Shown here piece by piece: positions 43,647 through 53,178 of a DNA stretch of 64,000 nucleotides. Source of the DNA: an uncultured Bacteroidales bacterium. Lineage in GTDB: Bacteria > Bacteroidota > Bacteroidia > Bacteroidales > Bacteroidaceae. The DNA lies in assembly GCA_902760315.1 (NCBI GenBank), contig CACWFV010000010.1, positions 30,548 to 94,547 of the forward strand, written 5' to 3'. Each line of letters opens with the position of its first letter. Within the stretch, counting starts at the first letter, position 1. The notes under the pieces are model-generated. The model was not told the DNA's origin, made no database searches, and saw only the letters and a program-made list of their open reading frames with translations. The position numbers and the translations under genes are program-made.

Positions 43647-46600
43647 ATGATAATGAAACGTTTCTTTATTCTGTCAGCACTGCTGCTGACTATTGTCACA
43701 GGTGCTTTTGCTCAGCGCAAGACTGACGCACTCGACCGTGGTCTCATTGCTATCAAGACGGCCAACGGCGTATACTGCTCTTGGCGCATTCTGGGTGAGG
43801 AGTACTACGACGTGAAGTATAACCTCTATCGTGACGGCACCAAGGTGAACAGCGAGCCGCTCAACGTATCCAACTACAGCGACGCTGCCGGTACGGCAGC
43901 CAGCAAATACACCGTCAAGGCCGTGGTGCGTGGCGTGGAAGAAGCTAACGCCAGCAAGGTAGCGACGGTATGGGAGAACAAGTATCTGGAGATAAATCCC
44001 ACCCATGCCGATTTGAAGTCAGTCTACGTGCCTAACGATGCCTGCTGTGCCGACGTGACCGGTGATGGTCAGCTGGAGATACTGATGAAGTTTGACAATC
44101 AGAGTGAGATATCGCAGTCGTATCCTAAGAACGGGCCAAAGATAGACGGTGTAGACACCCATGAGTATAGCCTCTTCGAGTGTTTGAAGCTGGATGGCAC
44201 CCGTCTGTGGTGGATCAACTGCGGTCCGAACATGGGCGACTTCCAAAACAATGAACAGAATATAGCCGCCTACGACTGGGACGGCGACGGCAAGGCCGAA
44301 GCTATCATGCGCGCTGCCGACGGCACGACCATCCATGCATCTGACGGCAAGACATACATCATCGGCGACGCCAACAAGAACTATCGCGGAGCAACGGGTG
44401 GCGGTGCCAACTGGTTTATGCACGACGGTGCGGAGTACCTAGTCTATATGAATGGCGAGACCGGTGTACCCTATCAGATTATGGAATACCCCCTGAAGCG
44501 CTTGGAAGACGGCGAGACCGACCTCAGCAAAGCCTGGGGCGACGGCTATGGTCACCGTTCCTCGAAGCACTTCTTTGGCGCACCTTACCTGGACGGCCGT
44601 AAGCCCAGCATCTTCCTGGCTCGCGGTATCTATACCCGTCACAAGATGATAGCCTATGACGTCAATCCCGCCACTCATGAGCTGACCGTTCGCTGGCGTT
44701 GGAACTGCAACGACAGCAGTTCTCCCTGGTATGGCAACGGCTACCACAACTACGCCATCGCCGACGTTGATTGGGACGGCCGCGACGAGATTTGCTTCGG
44801 TTCAATGGTTATTGACGACAACGGCAAGGGTCTTTCCACCACAGGTTTAGGCCACGGCGATGCCCAGCATCACGGTGATTTCAACCCTTACATTCATGGT
44901 CATGAAATCTATGCCTGCAACGAGGATCGACCGGACAACAACTACCGTGACGCCACAACCTCAAAGATCTACTATCGTCAGACCAGCAGCAATGATGACG
45001 GTCGTGCTATGATGGGCAACTTTAGTAATGAATATCCCGGTTGCCTTGGCCGTTCTGGTCACGATACAGCTATCAGCAGTGTCACGAATGCACACATTCC
45101 TGTCGACATCCCCTTTGATGTCAACTTCCGCATCTATTGGGACGGTGACTTGCTGGAGGAGACTTTTAACGGTACAGGCACCAGAAATTCTGCCGGACGC
45201 ATTTACAAGCCTGGAGTAGGCAACATTACTACTCTGACAGGTTCACTGACCAACAACGACACGAAGGCTACCCCCTGCTATCAGGGCGACCTGTTTGGTG
45301 ACTGGCGCGAAGAAGTGATGATGCGCACAGCAGACAATAAGATTCGCATCTATACCACCACCATTCCTACTGAGTGGCGCAACTACACCTTGTGGCACGA
45401 CATGCAGTACCGCAATGCGATGGTATGGCAGATGAACGGCTACAACCAGCCACCTCACACTAGCTACTTCTTGGGCGAATTGGAAGGCATCACGATGGCT
45501 CCACCTGCCCTGACGAACACAGGACGTACGGAGATTGAGAATGGTGGCAGCATTGGCACAACGCTGAACGACAAGCAGGTGATGCTGGCAGCTACAGACA
45601 ATGCAACAGCTTCAGTAGCAGACGGCGCCAGCCCCTACATCTTCTTTGACAATGCACCCAGCTGGGTACAGGGTACTGACGTGAACGGCACCAGCGGCAA
45701 GGATGCAGAGATTATCTACGACTACTATACCCACACATTGACTGGCGGAGCCTTCACAGGCAGCATGCGTCTGGTGAAACAGGGCGACGGTACATTGGTA
45801 CTGCCTAACGTCACAGAAACCTACACAGGCAACACTGACGTATGGGCTGGTACACTGCAGTTTGACGGCACCATGCAGTCCAGTCCCGTCTGGCTGAACC
45901 GCCACACCAACCTGATAAGCAATGGCGGTAATTTCAAGGGCGGCATCAAGGCAGACTATAATGCCACCATCTATCCTGGCGGCAAAGATCAGGTCGGAAC
46001 ACTAACCACCACGACACTGGCTCTGGGCTTTGGCTCACGCATCGTCTTCGACGGCAATGCCAGCGAGACAGATAAGGTTACTGCCGACAAGCTGACGATT
46101 GAAAAGAAAGACTGGCAGTATGGTCCAGAATACTCGGCCCCAGTCTTTGAGATTGTCGATAATGGTCTCGTTCCAGGTAACTATACGCTGGCTACTGTTA
46201 GCGAGTTGGCAGGCAATGTCAGCGACATCAAGATAGAAGGCATCAAAGGTAAGAAGTTCACACTGACATTCGAGGAAGGCAAGATAGTGCTCACCATCAT
46301 CAAGCTCCGCGACGCTACGGAAATTGTCTGGAACGGTGGCACTGACGGTGTATGGGATTTCGCAGAGAGCGAGAATTTCACCATTAACGGCACCAACGGC
46401 ATCTTCGTTACTGGCGATGCTGTAACCTTCAACGACCAGGCAAGCACCTCCAATGTCAACGTAGCAGAAGAGGTTTATCCTGGCAGCGTCGTCTTCGACA
46501 ACAGCAAGGACTACACGCTATCAGGTGATGGCAGCATCGTCGGCGCCACAACACTGACAAAGAAGGGCGAGGGCAACCTGACCATCAACAACATCAACAA

Positions 46601-48125
46601 GTATACTGGCGGCACCAAGATTGAAAGCGGTAAAATCACCGTATCAGCCTTAGCCGATTTGGAAGGCAGCGACTATGGTGCCTTAGGTGGTGTAGATGAC
46701 AAGATAACACTCGATGGTGGTACGCTGGTGGTACCCGCTGGAGGCAGAACAAGTCAATCAATTGGACTGGGCAAGAACGGAGGTACACTTGAAGTGAAAG
46801 GAAACTTTACGCTCTCAGGTTCAACAGAGCGAAATGGAGCTAACATCAATGCATTCCTGCACAAGACTGGCAGTGGAACTCTGACGCTGAGTACCATCAA
46901 CAAGTATGATGTCCTGTATGTGGATGCAGGTACAGTAAACATCCGCGAGACCAGTGCCAGCATGATGTCTGCCCCAACAACCATCATATTTAATGGAACA
47001 AATACTACTGTAGCTGACGAAAACAACTCATACAGCTACTCGAAGAACACAACGAACTTTGAGGTAGCAGAGAATGCAACAGGTAAACTCTATCTGGACG
47101 GACGTTGTGATTATAGTGGTACGCTGAAAGGCACAGGCTCCCTGACGGTTTATGCTACTTATGTCAGAAACAACCTGAATGGAAACTGGAGTAATTTTGA
47201 AGGAACGTTGATTGCCAACCATAGCGGTAACAGTTATGAATTCACTTGGAACAACGGCTACGGACTGCCAAAGGCAACGCTGAACATTGATGGTTCAACG
47301 ACGTTCACTTGCAAGGGCTCGACATTGACGCTCGGAGCGCTCGATGGCAGCGGCACTCTGTCCATGACAGGTAACCTGACAGTTGGCAAGGCCGACAGAG
47401 ACATGAACTTCAGCGGTACATTCAATGGTTCTGTCAATGTCTTTAAAGAAGGTACAGGCGCCTGGACACTCAAATCAGCTGTCAACGCCAACGAATACAC
47501 CTTCAGGGAAGGCGACGTGGTACTAAACAACACACGGTCTACCACATCGCTCTTTGGCTCTGCCACGGCCACGGTACAAGATGCTGCAAGTCTGAAAGGT
47601 GTAGGCACCGTGGGCAACATAAGAGTCATTGAGGGTGGAACCGTAGAGCCTGGCGACGTCACTAAGACACGCCATTATGGTGCCATCAACTCCACAGGTT
47701 TTATGTACTTCTACCCCACCTCAAAGTTGAACTTGAATGTCTATAAGGTACTTACCAATAACAATGGCCGTTCGTACATTACCGTTAAAGGCAAGTTGGA
47801 GATTAAGGGTGACATCAACATTGGCATGGGTGAGGAGTATGAGCCACAGGCTGGCGATGAGTTCATCATGTGGACTTGCGGCTCCATAGACGCAGCACCT
47901 ACCGCCATCAACCTGCCCGAACTACCTGCTGGATTAGAGTGGGACACCACCGACCTGCTGACCACTACAGGCACCCTGCGCGTCAAAGCCGCTACCGGCA
48001 TTGAAAACAACCGCGCTAACAGCAGCGCCAGCGGCAAGACCTACACACTCGATGGTAAAGCTGTAGAGAACACCACCAAGAAGGGTATCTATATCAAGAA
48101 TGGTAAAAAAGTAGTGATTAAGTAA
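43647..48125 (+). CDS. PL11-like rhamnogalacturonan lyase fused to an autotransporter-type beta-helix and sorting tail
   Basis: 1492 residues. Signal peptide (about 1-22). Residues about 25-625 resemble PL11 RG lyases: DRGLIAIKTANGVYCSWRIL, the calcium-type loops DVTGDGQLEILMK, DWDGDGKAEAIMR and DVDWDGRDEICFGS, and the closing LFGDWREEVMMR. Compared with the other two PL11 proteins here, the KWDPSN-type region is diverged. From about 700 to 1300 come repeats of the form LVKQGDGTLVLPNVTETYTG, LTKKGEGNLTINNINKYTGG and KTGSGTLTLSTINKY, typical of passenger-associated beta-helix repeats. The end is the tail GIYIKNGKKVVIK. I infer a large cell-surface lyase whose helix holds the enzyme away from the cell. 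8 bp before the next PL11 gene. Confidence 0.85.
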   Translation: MIMKRFFILSALLLTIVTGAFAQRKTDALDRGLIAIKTANGVYCSWRILGEEYYDVKYNLYRDGTKVNSEPLNVSNYSDAAGTAASKYTVKAVVRGVEEANASKVATVWENKYLEINPTHADLKSVYVPNDACCADVTGDGQLEILMKFDNQSEISQSYPKNGPKIDGVDTHEYSLFECLKLDGTRLWWINCGPNMGDFQNNEQNIAAYDWDGDGKAEAIMRAADGTTIHASDGKTYIIGDANKNYRGATGGGANWFMHDGAEYLVYMNGETGVPYQIMEYPLKRLEDGETDLSKAWGDGYGHRSSKHFFGAPYLDGRKPSIFLARGIYTRHKMIAYDVNPATHELTVRWRWNCNDSSSPWYGNGYHNYAIADVDWDGRDEICFGSMVIDDNGKGLSTTGLGHGDAQHHGDFNPYIHGHEIYACNEDRPDNNYRDATTSKIYYRQTSSNDDGRAMMGNFSNEYPGCLGRSGHDTAISSVTNAHIPVDIPFDVNFRIYWDGDLLEETFNGTGTRNSAGRIYKPGVGNITTLTGSLTNNDTKATPCYQGDLFGDWREEVMMRTADNKIRIYTTTIPTEWRNYTLWHDMQYRNAMVWQMNGYNQPPHTSYFLGELEGITMAPPALTNTGRTEIENGGSIGTTLNDKQVMLAATDNATASVADGASPYIFFDNAPSWVQGTDVNGTSGKDAEIIYDYYTHTLTGGAFTGSMRLVKQGDGTLVLPNVTETYTGNTDVWAGTLQFDGTMQSSPVWLNRHTNLISNGGNFKGGIKADYNATIYPGGKDQVGTLTTTTLALGFGSRIVFDGNASETDKVTADKLTIEKKDWQYGPEYSAPVFEIVDNGLVPGNYTLATVSELAGNVSDIKIEGIKGKKFTLTFEEGKIVLTIIKLRDATEIVWNGGTDGVWDFAESENFTINGTNGIFVTGDAVTFNDQASTSNVNVAEEVYPGSVVFDNSKDYTLSGDGSIVGATTLTKKGEGNLTINNINKYTGGTKIESGKITVSALADLEGSDYGALGGVDDKITLDGGTLVVPAGGRTSQSIGLGKNGGTLEVKGNFTLSGSTERNGANINAFLHKTGSGTLTLSTINKYDVLYVDAGTVNIRETSASMMSAPTTIIFNGTNTTVADENNSYSYSKNTTNFEVAENATGKLYLDGRCDYSGTLKGTGSLTVYATYVRNNLNGNWSNFEGTLIANHSGNSYEFTWNNGYGLPKATLNIDGSTTFTCKGSTLTLGALDGSGTLSMTGNLTVGKADRDMNFSGTFNGSVNVFKEGTGAWTLKSAVNANEYTFREGDVVLNNTRSTTSLFGSATATVQDAASLKGVGTVGNIRVIEGGTVEPGDVTKTRHYGAINSTGFMYFYPTSKLNLNVYKVLTNNNGRSYITVKGKLEIKGDINIGMGEEYEPQAGDEFIMWTCGSIDAAPTAINLPELPAGLEWDTTDLLTTTGTLRVKAATGIENNRANSSASGKTYTLDGKAVENTTKKGIYIKNGKKVVIK

Positions 48126-48133
48126 GAGGAAAC

Positions 48134-50266
48134 ATGACTTTGCGAAAAAACATTGCTATAGCTCTGTGCAGCCTGCTAACATGTTCAGCAGGCTTTGCAC
48201 AAAAGCCCAGTGACACGCCAGCGAGTCAGATGGAGAAGTTAGACCGCGGACTCATCGTCGTACCCGCGTCCGGCAAGCACTACATCAGTTGGCGCATGTT
48301 CGGCACAGACGACAAGAACACCACGTTTGAAATCCTGAGGAATGGTGAGACGCTGAAGAAAGACATCTATGGCGCTACTTTCTTCTCCGTATCAGGTGCC
48401 GCCACCGACACCTATCAGGTTAACGTTTACCAAAACGGACAGCTGACAGAGACCGGCAGTCCCGTATCGCCATGGGGCAAGGCCTACTTGGAGCTGAAAC
48501 TCGACAAGCCCGCAGCCGGCAGTGACTACACCTACTCGCCCAACGACTGTTCGGTGGGCGATGTCGATGGTGACGGGCAATATGAAATTTTTGTCAAATG
48601 GGATCCGTCCAACTCAAAAGACAACTCACAGAACGGCATTACAGGCAACGTGATCATCGACTGCTACAAGCTGGACGGCACCAAGCTGTGGCGCATAGAC
48701 CTGGGGCAGAACATCCGCGCCGGTGCCCACTACACGCAGTTCATGGTCTACGACTTCGATGGCGACGGCAAGGCCGAAATGATATGCAAGACAGCACCTG
48801 GCAGCAAGGATAGTGAAGGAACCTTTGTCAACCAAGCGACAACCAATACGGCTATCAAGGCTGCCGACAACAGTAAGTCTTGGATAACTTCATCGGGACG
48901 CATGGACGGTGGCCATGAGTATCTCACCGTATTCAACGGACTCAGCGGAAAAGCAGTCAATACCATTGCCTACTATCCCAACCGCAACACCAAGGCTGAA
49001 CTGAGCGAAGCTGCCGGCACCTTCAACTGGGCTGTTGGCAAGACCGACAATCACGGCTATAATCGTGGAGACCGCTATTTGGCAGCGGTAGCCTATTTGG
49101 GCGGTCCTGACGCGAATCCCAGCGGAGTCTTCTGTCGCGGATACTATAGCTACGCTTACGTATGGGCTGTTGACTTTGATGGCAGCCAACTGAAGCACCG
49201 CTGGCTGCACCGTTCAGACTCTAACACGCAATGGTCAGTAGTTGATGCCAACATGCAGGAGTCTGCCAAGGTGACAGCACCCAAGGCCACAAGTGGCGGC
49301 GGTAGCAACACCTTGTTTGCCAATGGCAACCACAACCTGTCTGTTGCTGACGTTGACGGCGATGGCAAGGACGAGATTATATGGGGTTCCGCTGCTCTGG
49401 ATGACGATGGCAAGCTGCTCTATGCCACAGGCTTCGGTCATGGCGATGCCATCCATCTTGGTGACCTGAATCCCGACCGCCCAGGTTTGGAGCTGTTTGA
49501 CGTACACGAAGAGAAGGGCACCTACTCATGGGATATCCACGATGCCGCAACTGGTGAGATTCTCATGAAAAATGGCCAGTCCGGACAAGACAATGGTCGT
49601 GGTGTTGCTGCCGACATTGTCGCTGACACGCGTGGCTATGAGTTCTGGTCTGCCTATGGCGGCTTTGACAGTGACAGCAGAAATCAGAATCCATTCAACG
49701 TCATCACCGGACAGCAGGTGGGCAACAAGGCGCCTTCCATGAACTTCCGTATCTATTGGGATGGTGATGCACAGGACGAGTTGCTTGATGGCATCAATAT
49801 CTACAAATACAATACTGATGCCAATGCCACCAGACTCGGCATCGGTAGTCGTTCCTATCCTACCGGACAGTCAAACAACAGCACGAAGTCCACGCCATGT
49901 CTCTCTGCCGACATCTTTGGTGACTGGCGCGAGGAGTTGATACTGCGTAATGCCAACGACGATGCGCTGAACATTTATACCACACTGACCAGCACCAACT
50001 ACCGCGTACCCACGCTGATGCACGACCATGTGTACCGCATGGGCATCTGCTGGCAGAACGTGGCCTACAACCAGCCGCCCCACCTGGGCTACTATCTGCC
50101 CGACTACATCGACTCATTCCAAGGTGTTGACCCCACAGGTATCATCGAGATAGAGCGTCAGCCTGAAGTTGAGCGAGTAACGATATACAACCTCATGGGG
50201 CTCCCGGTAGAGCAACCCACCAGAGGAATCTACATCATAAACGGAAAAAAGGCCTACATCGAGTAG
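48134..50266 (+). CDS. PL11 rhamnogalacturonan endolyase with sorting tail
   Basis: 710 residues. Signal peptide up to about residue 23, then a full PL11 domain: LDRGLIVVPASGKHYISWRM, DVDGDGQYEIFVKWDPSN, DFDGDGKAEMICKTAPG, DVDGDGKDEIIWGSAALDDD, IFGDWREELILR. PL11 enzymes cleave the GalA-Rha backbone of RG-I by beta-elimination with calcium. The end LMGLPVEQPTRGIYIINGKK is a variant of the sorting tail, so the enzyme is probably at the surface or released. Second gene of the pair; its last codons form part of the terminator stem. Confidence 0.95.
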   Translation: MTLRKNIAIALCSLLTCSAGFAQKPSDTPASQMEKLDRGLIVVPASGKHYISWRMFGTDDKNTTFEILRNGETLKKDIYGATFFSVSGAATDTYQVNVYQNGQLTETGSPVSPWGKAYLELKLDKPAAGSDYTYSPNDCSVGDVDGDGQYEIFVKWDPSNSKDNSQNGITGNVIIDCYKLDGTKLWRIDLGQNIRAGAHYTQFMVYDFDGDGKAEMICKTAPGSKDSEGTFVNQATTNTAIKAADNSKSWITSSGRMDGGHEYLTVFNGLSGKAVNTIAYYPNRNTKAELSEAAGTFNWAVGKTDNHGYNRGDRYLAAVAYLGGPDANPSGVFCRGYYSYAYVWAVDFDGSQLKHRWLHRSDSNTQWSVVDANMQESAKVTAPKATSGGGSNTLFANGNHNLSVADVDGDGKDEIIWGSAALDDDGKLLYATGFGHGDAIHLGDLNPDRPGLELFDVHEEKGTYSWDIHDAATGEILMKNGQSGQDNGRGVAADIVADTRGYEFWSAYGGFDSDSRNQNPFNVITGQQVGNKAPSMNFRIYWDGDAQDELLDGINIYKYNTDANATRLGIGSRSYPTGQSNNSTKSTPCLSADIFGDWREELILRNANDDALNIYTTLTSTNYRVPTLMHDHVYRMGICWQNVAYNQPPHLGYYLPDYIDSFQGVDPTGIIEIERQPEVERVTIYNLMGLPVEQPTRGIYIINGKKAYIE

Positions 50267-50276
50267 GCCTTTTTCC
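50243..50276. terminator. Terminator overlapping the end of the PL11 gene
   Basis: GGAAAAAAGGCCTAC/GTAGGCCTTTTTCC stem with a U-run on both strands. It contains the last codons and stop of the plus-strand PL11 gene and can also end the minus-strand GH28 operon. Confidence 0.88.
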
Positions 50277-50294
50277 TTTACGTCAGTTATCTTA

Positions 50295-51617
50295 TTACAG
50301 GTAGACTTTCGGCGCCGTATCCTTGGTAGCCGGTGCAAACTGCGAGAAGTCAACGGGCTGCCCATCAAGAGTGAAGTCAATGAGTTCGTACTTGTCAGAA
50401 GTCTTCACGTCGAGCATCTTTTTGGTGTCCACCTTGTTGTTACGCAGCGTGATGTTGTTACACCGTGACAACGGCATCTCGCGGTCGCCGGGCTTGAAGA
50501 ACTGCGTCCACGGCTGGATGAAGAGGAAACGGCCACACTTGCCGGTAATCCCCTCTACCGTCACATACTCATAGTGCTGCGGTGTGTCAGGGCGCATCTT
50601 CAGCCACAACACGCGGTCGGCATTCTCCGTGTGGCAGTTGCGCAGAATAATGTTACGGTCGTGCAGCGACTCAGAACCCAGCGTCAGACAGCCATGCACC
50701 TTGCCATAGCGGCAGTTCTGTATCAGTATGCGCTCACAGTCGCCATTGGTTTTGTCCTGGTCAGCCCATGTGCCTTTGCCACCTTTCAGCACCACGGCGT
50801 CATCGTTGACATGCATATAGCAACCGTCGATGAGCACGTCGGTACATACGTCGATGTCGATGGCGTCTGACGACGGTGCGCCACGCTTGGGGTCTGGCTC
50901 GAAAATCTTCTCCGTGGGCGCAAAGATGTAGCAGCCGAGATAGCGCACGTGGTCGCTCTTATAGACGTGGTTAGTCCAGAAAGGCGAGTTGATGAGGTGC
51001 ACATCCTGAATGGTAACATTCTTGCAGTTTGACACATAGGTCAGGCGCGGGCGCTGCGCATCCTTATTGGTGGTCTGCGGATTCCACTGGCGGCGTATCC
51101 AGAACTCCTGCCAGAAGTGCAGCCCGTTGCCGTCGATAGTGCCTTTACCGCTAATGGTAAAGCCATCCAGTCCGTCAGCATTAATAAGCGCTGAGAAGTA
51201 CTTGCACGTCTCTCCCTCAATACGCGTCAGCAGTATCGGGTAATCCTTAATGCGGTCCGAGCCCTTCAGCGTAGCACCTTCAGCCACATGCAGGTGGGTG
51301 CCCTGCTTAAAGAACAGGGCACCAGTCATGAACGTACCCTGCGGAATGACCACCACGCCGCCGCCCTCGCTGGCAGCACGGTCGATGACGGCTTGTATCT
51401 GGCGTGTCTGCACTTCGCTGCTGCCCATCAAGACGCCATAGTCCGTGACGACATACTGTCGGCCCAGCGTACTGACATCCACTTTCTGCGTATTGGCAAA
51501 CCACTCGTCCATCACGGTGCCGTCAGGCCATGTCTCGACAGCCTTCTTTGCCTTAGGCTTGGCCGATGCCGCCAACGTCAGCAGCATCAGCAGGAATAAT
51601 GTTAGTCTTCTCATCAC
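50295..51617 (-). CDS. GH28 glycoside hydrolase (polygalacturonase or RG hydrolase)
   Basis: 440 residues, signal peptide (MMRRLTLFLLMLLTLAASA) and a single right-handed beta-helix. The Asp residues of the GH28 site are in SSDAIDIDVC and MHVNDDAVVLKGGKG; HGCLTLGSES replaces the usual GHG motif, and the RIK motif is altered to LKM. It would hydrolyse alpha-galacturonosyl links in pectin or trim RG-I. Last gene of a six-gene minus-strand operon, 10 bp after rhamnose mutarotase. Confidence 0.88.
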   Translation of the reverse strand: MMRRLTLFLLMLLTLAASAKPKAKKAVETWPDGTVMDEWFANTQKVDVSTLGRQYVVTDYGVLMGSSEVQTRQIQAVIDRAASEGGGVVVIPQGTFMTGALFFKQGTHLHVAEGATLKGSDRIKDYPILLTRIEGETCKYFSALINADGLDGFTISGKGTIDGNGLHFWQEFWIRRQWNPQTTNKDAQRPRLTYVSNCKNVTIQDVHLINSPFWTNHVYKSDHVRYLGCYIFAPTEKIFEPDPKRGAPSSDAIDIDVCTDVLIDGCYMHVNDDAVVLKGGKGTWADQDKTNGDCERILIQNCRYGKVHGCLTLGSESLHDRNIILRNCHTENADRVLWLKMRPDTPQHYEYVTVEGITGKCGRFLFIQPWTQFFKPGDREMPLSRCNNITLRNNKVDTKKMLDVKTSDKYELIDFTLDGQPVDFSQFAPATKDTAPKVYL

Positions 51618-51627
51618 AGTGTAAGTA

Positions 51628-51945
51628 TTAGTCCAAGTGAAACACTTCCTGAATGGGTATGGTTACCGGCGAATTGTCGGGGTTCACCTCCATGATGTCA
51701 GCCATCATGTCCCACCACTTCTGCGTAATGGGGTCTACGTTGTCCGTGTCTTGCGAGCTGCCTTCGCCCTCACATTCCTGGTATGCAAAGAGCAGATTGG
51801 TGTCTTTGTCCCAGAAAATGCTGTAATTCTTGACTCCAGCCTCATGAATCATGTCGACCAGCTCCGGCCATATAGCGGCATGGCGGCGCTCGTACTCTTT
51901 CTCGCAACCTGGTTTCAGGTACATCTTAAATCCGAATCGTTTCAT
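51628..51945 (-). CDS. rhaM: L-rhamnose mutarotase
   Basis: 105 residues, the usual size. MKRFGFKMYLKPGCEKEYER, RRHAAIWPELVDMIHEAGV and NYSIFWDKDTNLLFAYQECE are hallmark RhaM phrases, including the His of the HAAIWPE motif. It interconverts alpha- and beta-L-rhamnose. It sits within the lyase/hydrolase operon rather than in the rha operon 27 kb away, linking depolymerisation to sugar use. Confidence 0.95.
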   Translation of the reverse strand: MKRFGFKMYLKPGCEKEYERRHAAIWPELVDMIHEAGVKNYSIFWDKDTNLLFAYQECEGEGSSQDTDNVDPITQKWWDMMADIMEVNPDNSPVTIPIQEVFHLD

Positions 51946-51984
51946 AATGCTATATATTTTTAAGTTTATCCGTGAAGATTGTTT

Positions 51985-53172
51985 TCAGTTACCATCAGGC
52001 TTGGTAATGTTGCTGCCTGCCGCCGTATACCAAACGAACTGCGAGGCATCATCAGGAAGAGCCGGGTCAAAGTCTTGCCAGTCCGGACGCAGGTGCGCCG
52101 TCAGTGGTGACTGCAGCTGCTTAAGTCCCATGACCACCATCTTCGCCACCTCCCAGGCTCCGTAAGGATTGAAATGAGTGTTGTCGGCCAGCGGCTTCGG
52201 CTGATTGGCGAAGGTGTTGGCCGGATAGTGCACCAATGCCCTCTTGGAGTTCTCTTCCCCCAGTGTCTCATAGAAGGTGCGTGTCATGCCGTTCAACTCG
52301 ATAAAGGGAACCTTCTCACGGCGTGCCACAGTACGCATGGCCTCCGGATAGTCGCCATGGGTATAGGCCAGCGTCTGGTGGTCTTTATTAAAGAATCGGC
52401 GGGCCGTAGGCGTTACGAAGATGATGTTGCCACCATTCTCGCGCACCCTGTCGGCAAAGATTTTCAGGTTGCGCGAATAGCTGTACCACGCACCGTCGCC
52501 TGCCCGTTTCTCCTTCTCGTCGTTATGTCCGAACTCCACGATGACGTAGTCGCCTGGCTTCATCATGGTCAGTATCTTGTCCAGCCGCAACTGACCCAGG
52601 AACGACGTGCACGACAGACCGCTCTCGGCGAAATTAGCCACCACGACCTCCGGGTCAAACCAGCGTGTCATCATTTGTCCCCACGACGCCCACGGCTCGT
52701 CTTCCTGGTCCACCACTGTACTGTTGCCACAAAGGAACATGGTGGTTGCCGTCGTGTCGGGCTCTATCCGTATGCTCTTCACGGCAGGAGCCGGCCCACA
52801 GAACGTGATGGTCAGTGAGTCATCCCAGTTCTTGTAGCCCCACTCTTTGGTTTTCAGCTTCACCTTAGTGTTGGCGTCAATCTGCGGTGAGTGCTTATGC
52901 ACTGTAAACGACACCGTCTCGTATTTGCCCTTCTTGGTGGTTATCACGTCAAAGAAGTGGCGACGGCTCTCTGCTCTTATCACGGTCTGTCCGGCCCGTT
53001 TCTTGTTGCCCACCGTCACTGTCACGCGGTAGTTGCCGTCAGGCACTGCCACACTATAGGAGAACGGTTGCGCAGATGCTTTGTCTAACACCACCTCTGT
53101 CGGTTGTGCGGACGCACTGACGAAAAGGGCGCTAAGCCCCCAGATGATTCCTGTCAATAAGTGTTTCTTCAT
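51985..53172 (-). CDS. Rhamnogalacturonan acetylesterase (CE12) with N-terminal beta-domain
   Basis: 395 residues. Signal peptide to about residue 22, an N-terminal beta-sandwich of about 120 residues (FSYSVAVPDGNYRVTVTVGN, WDDSLTITFCG) that is probably carbohydrate-binding, then an SGNH domain with MFLCGNSTVVDQ (Ser), NFAESGLSCTS, VEFGHNDEKE and the pair LADNTHFNPYG. It removes acetyl groups from RG-I. It lies 6 bp after the GH2 gene in the operon. Confidence 0.92.
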   Translation of the reverse strand: MKKHLLTGIIWGLSALFVSASAQPTEVVLDKASAQPFSYSVAVPDGNYRVTVTVGNKKRAGQTVIRAESRRHFFDVITTKKGKYETVSFTVHKHSPQIDANTKVKLKTKEWGYKNWDDSLTITFCGPAPAVKSIRIEPDTTATTMFLCGNSTVVDQEDEPWASWGQMMTRWFDPEVVVANFAESGLSCTSFLGQLRLDKILTMMKPGDYVIVEFGHNDEKEKRAGDGAWYSYSRNLKIFADRVRENGGNIIFVTPTARRFFNKDHQTLAYTHGDYPEAMRTVARREKVPFIELNGMTRTFYETLGEENSKRALVHYPANTFANQPKPLADNTHFNPYGAWEVAKMVVMGLKQLQSPLTAHLRPDWQDFDPALPDDASQFVWYTAAGSNITKPDGN

Positions 53173-53178
53173 ACTTTC

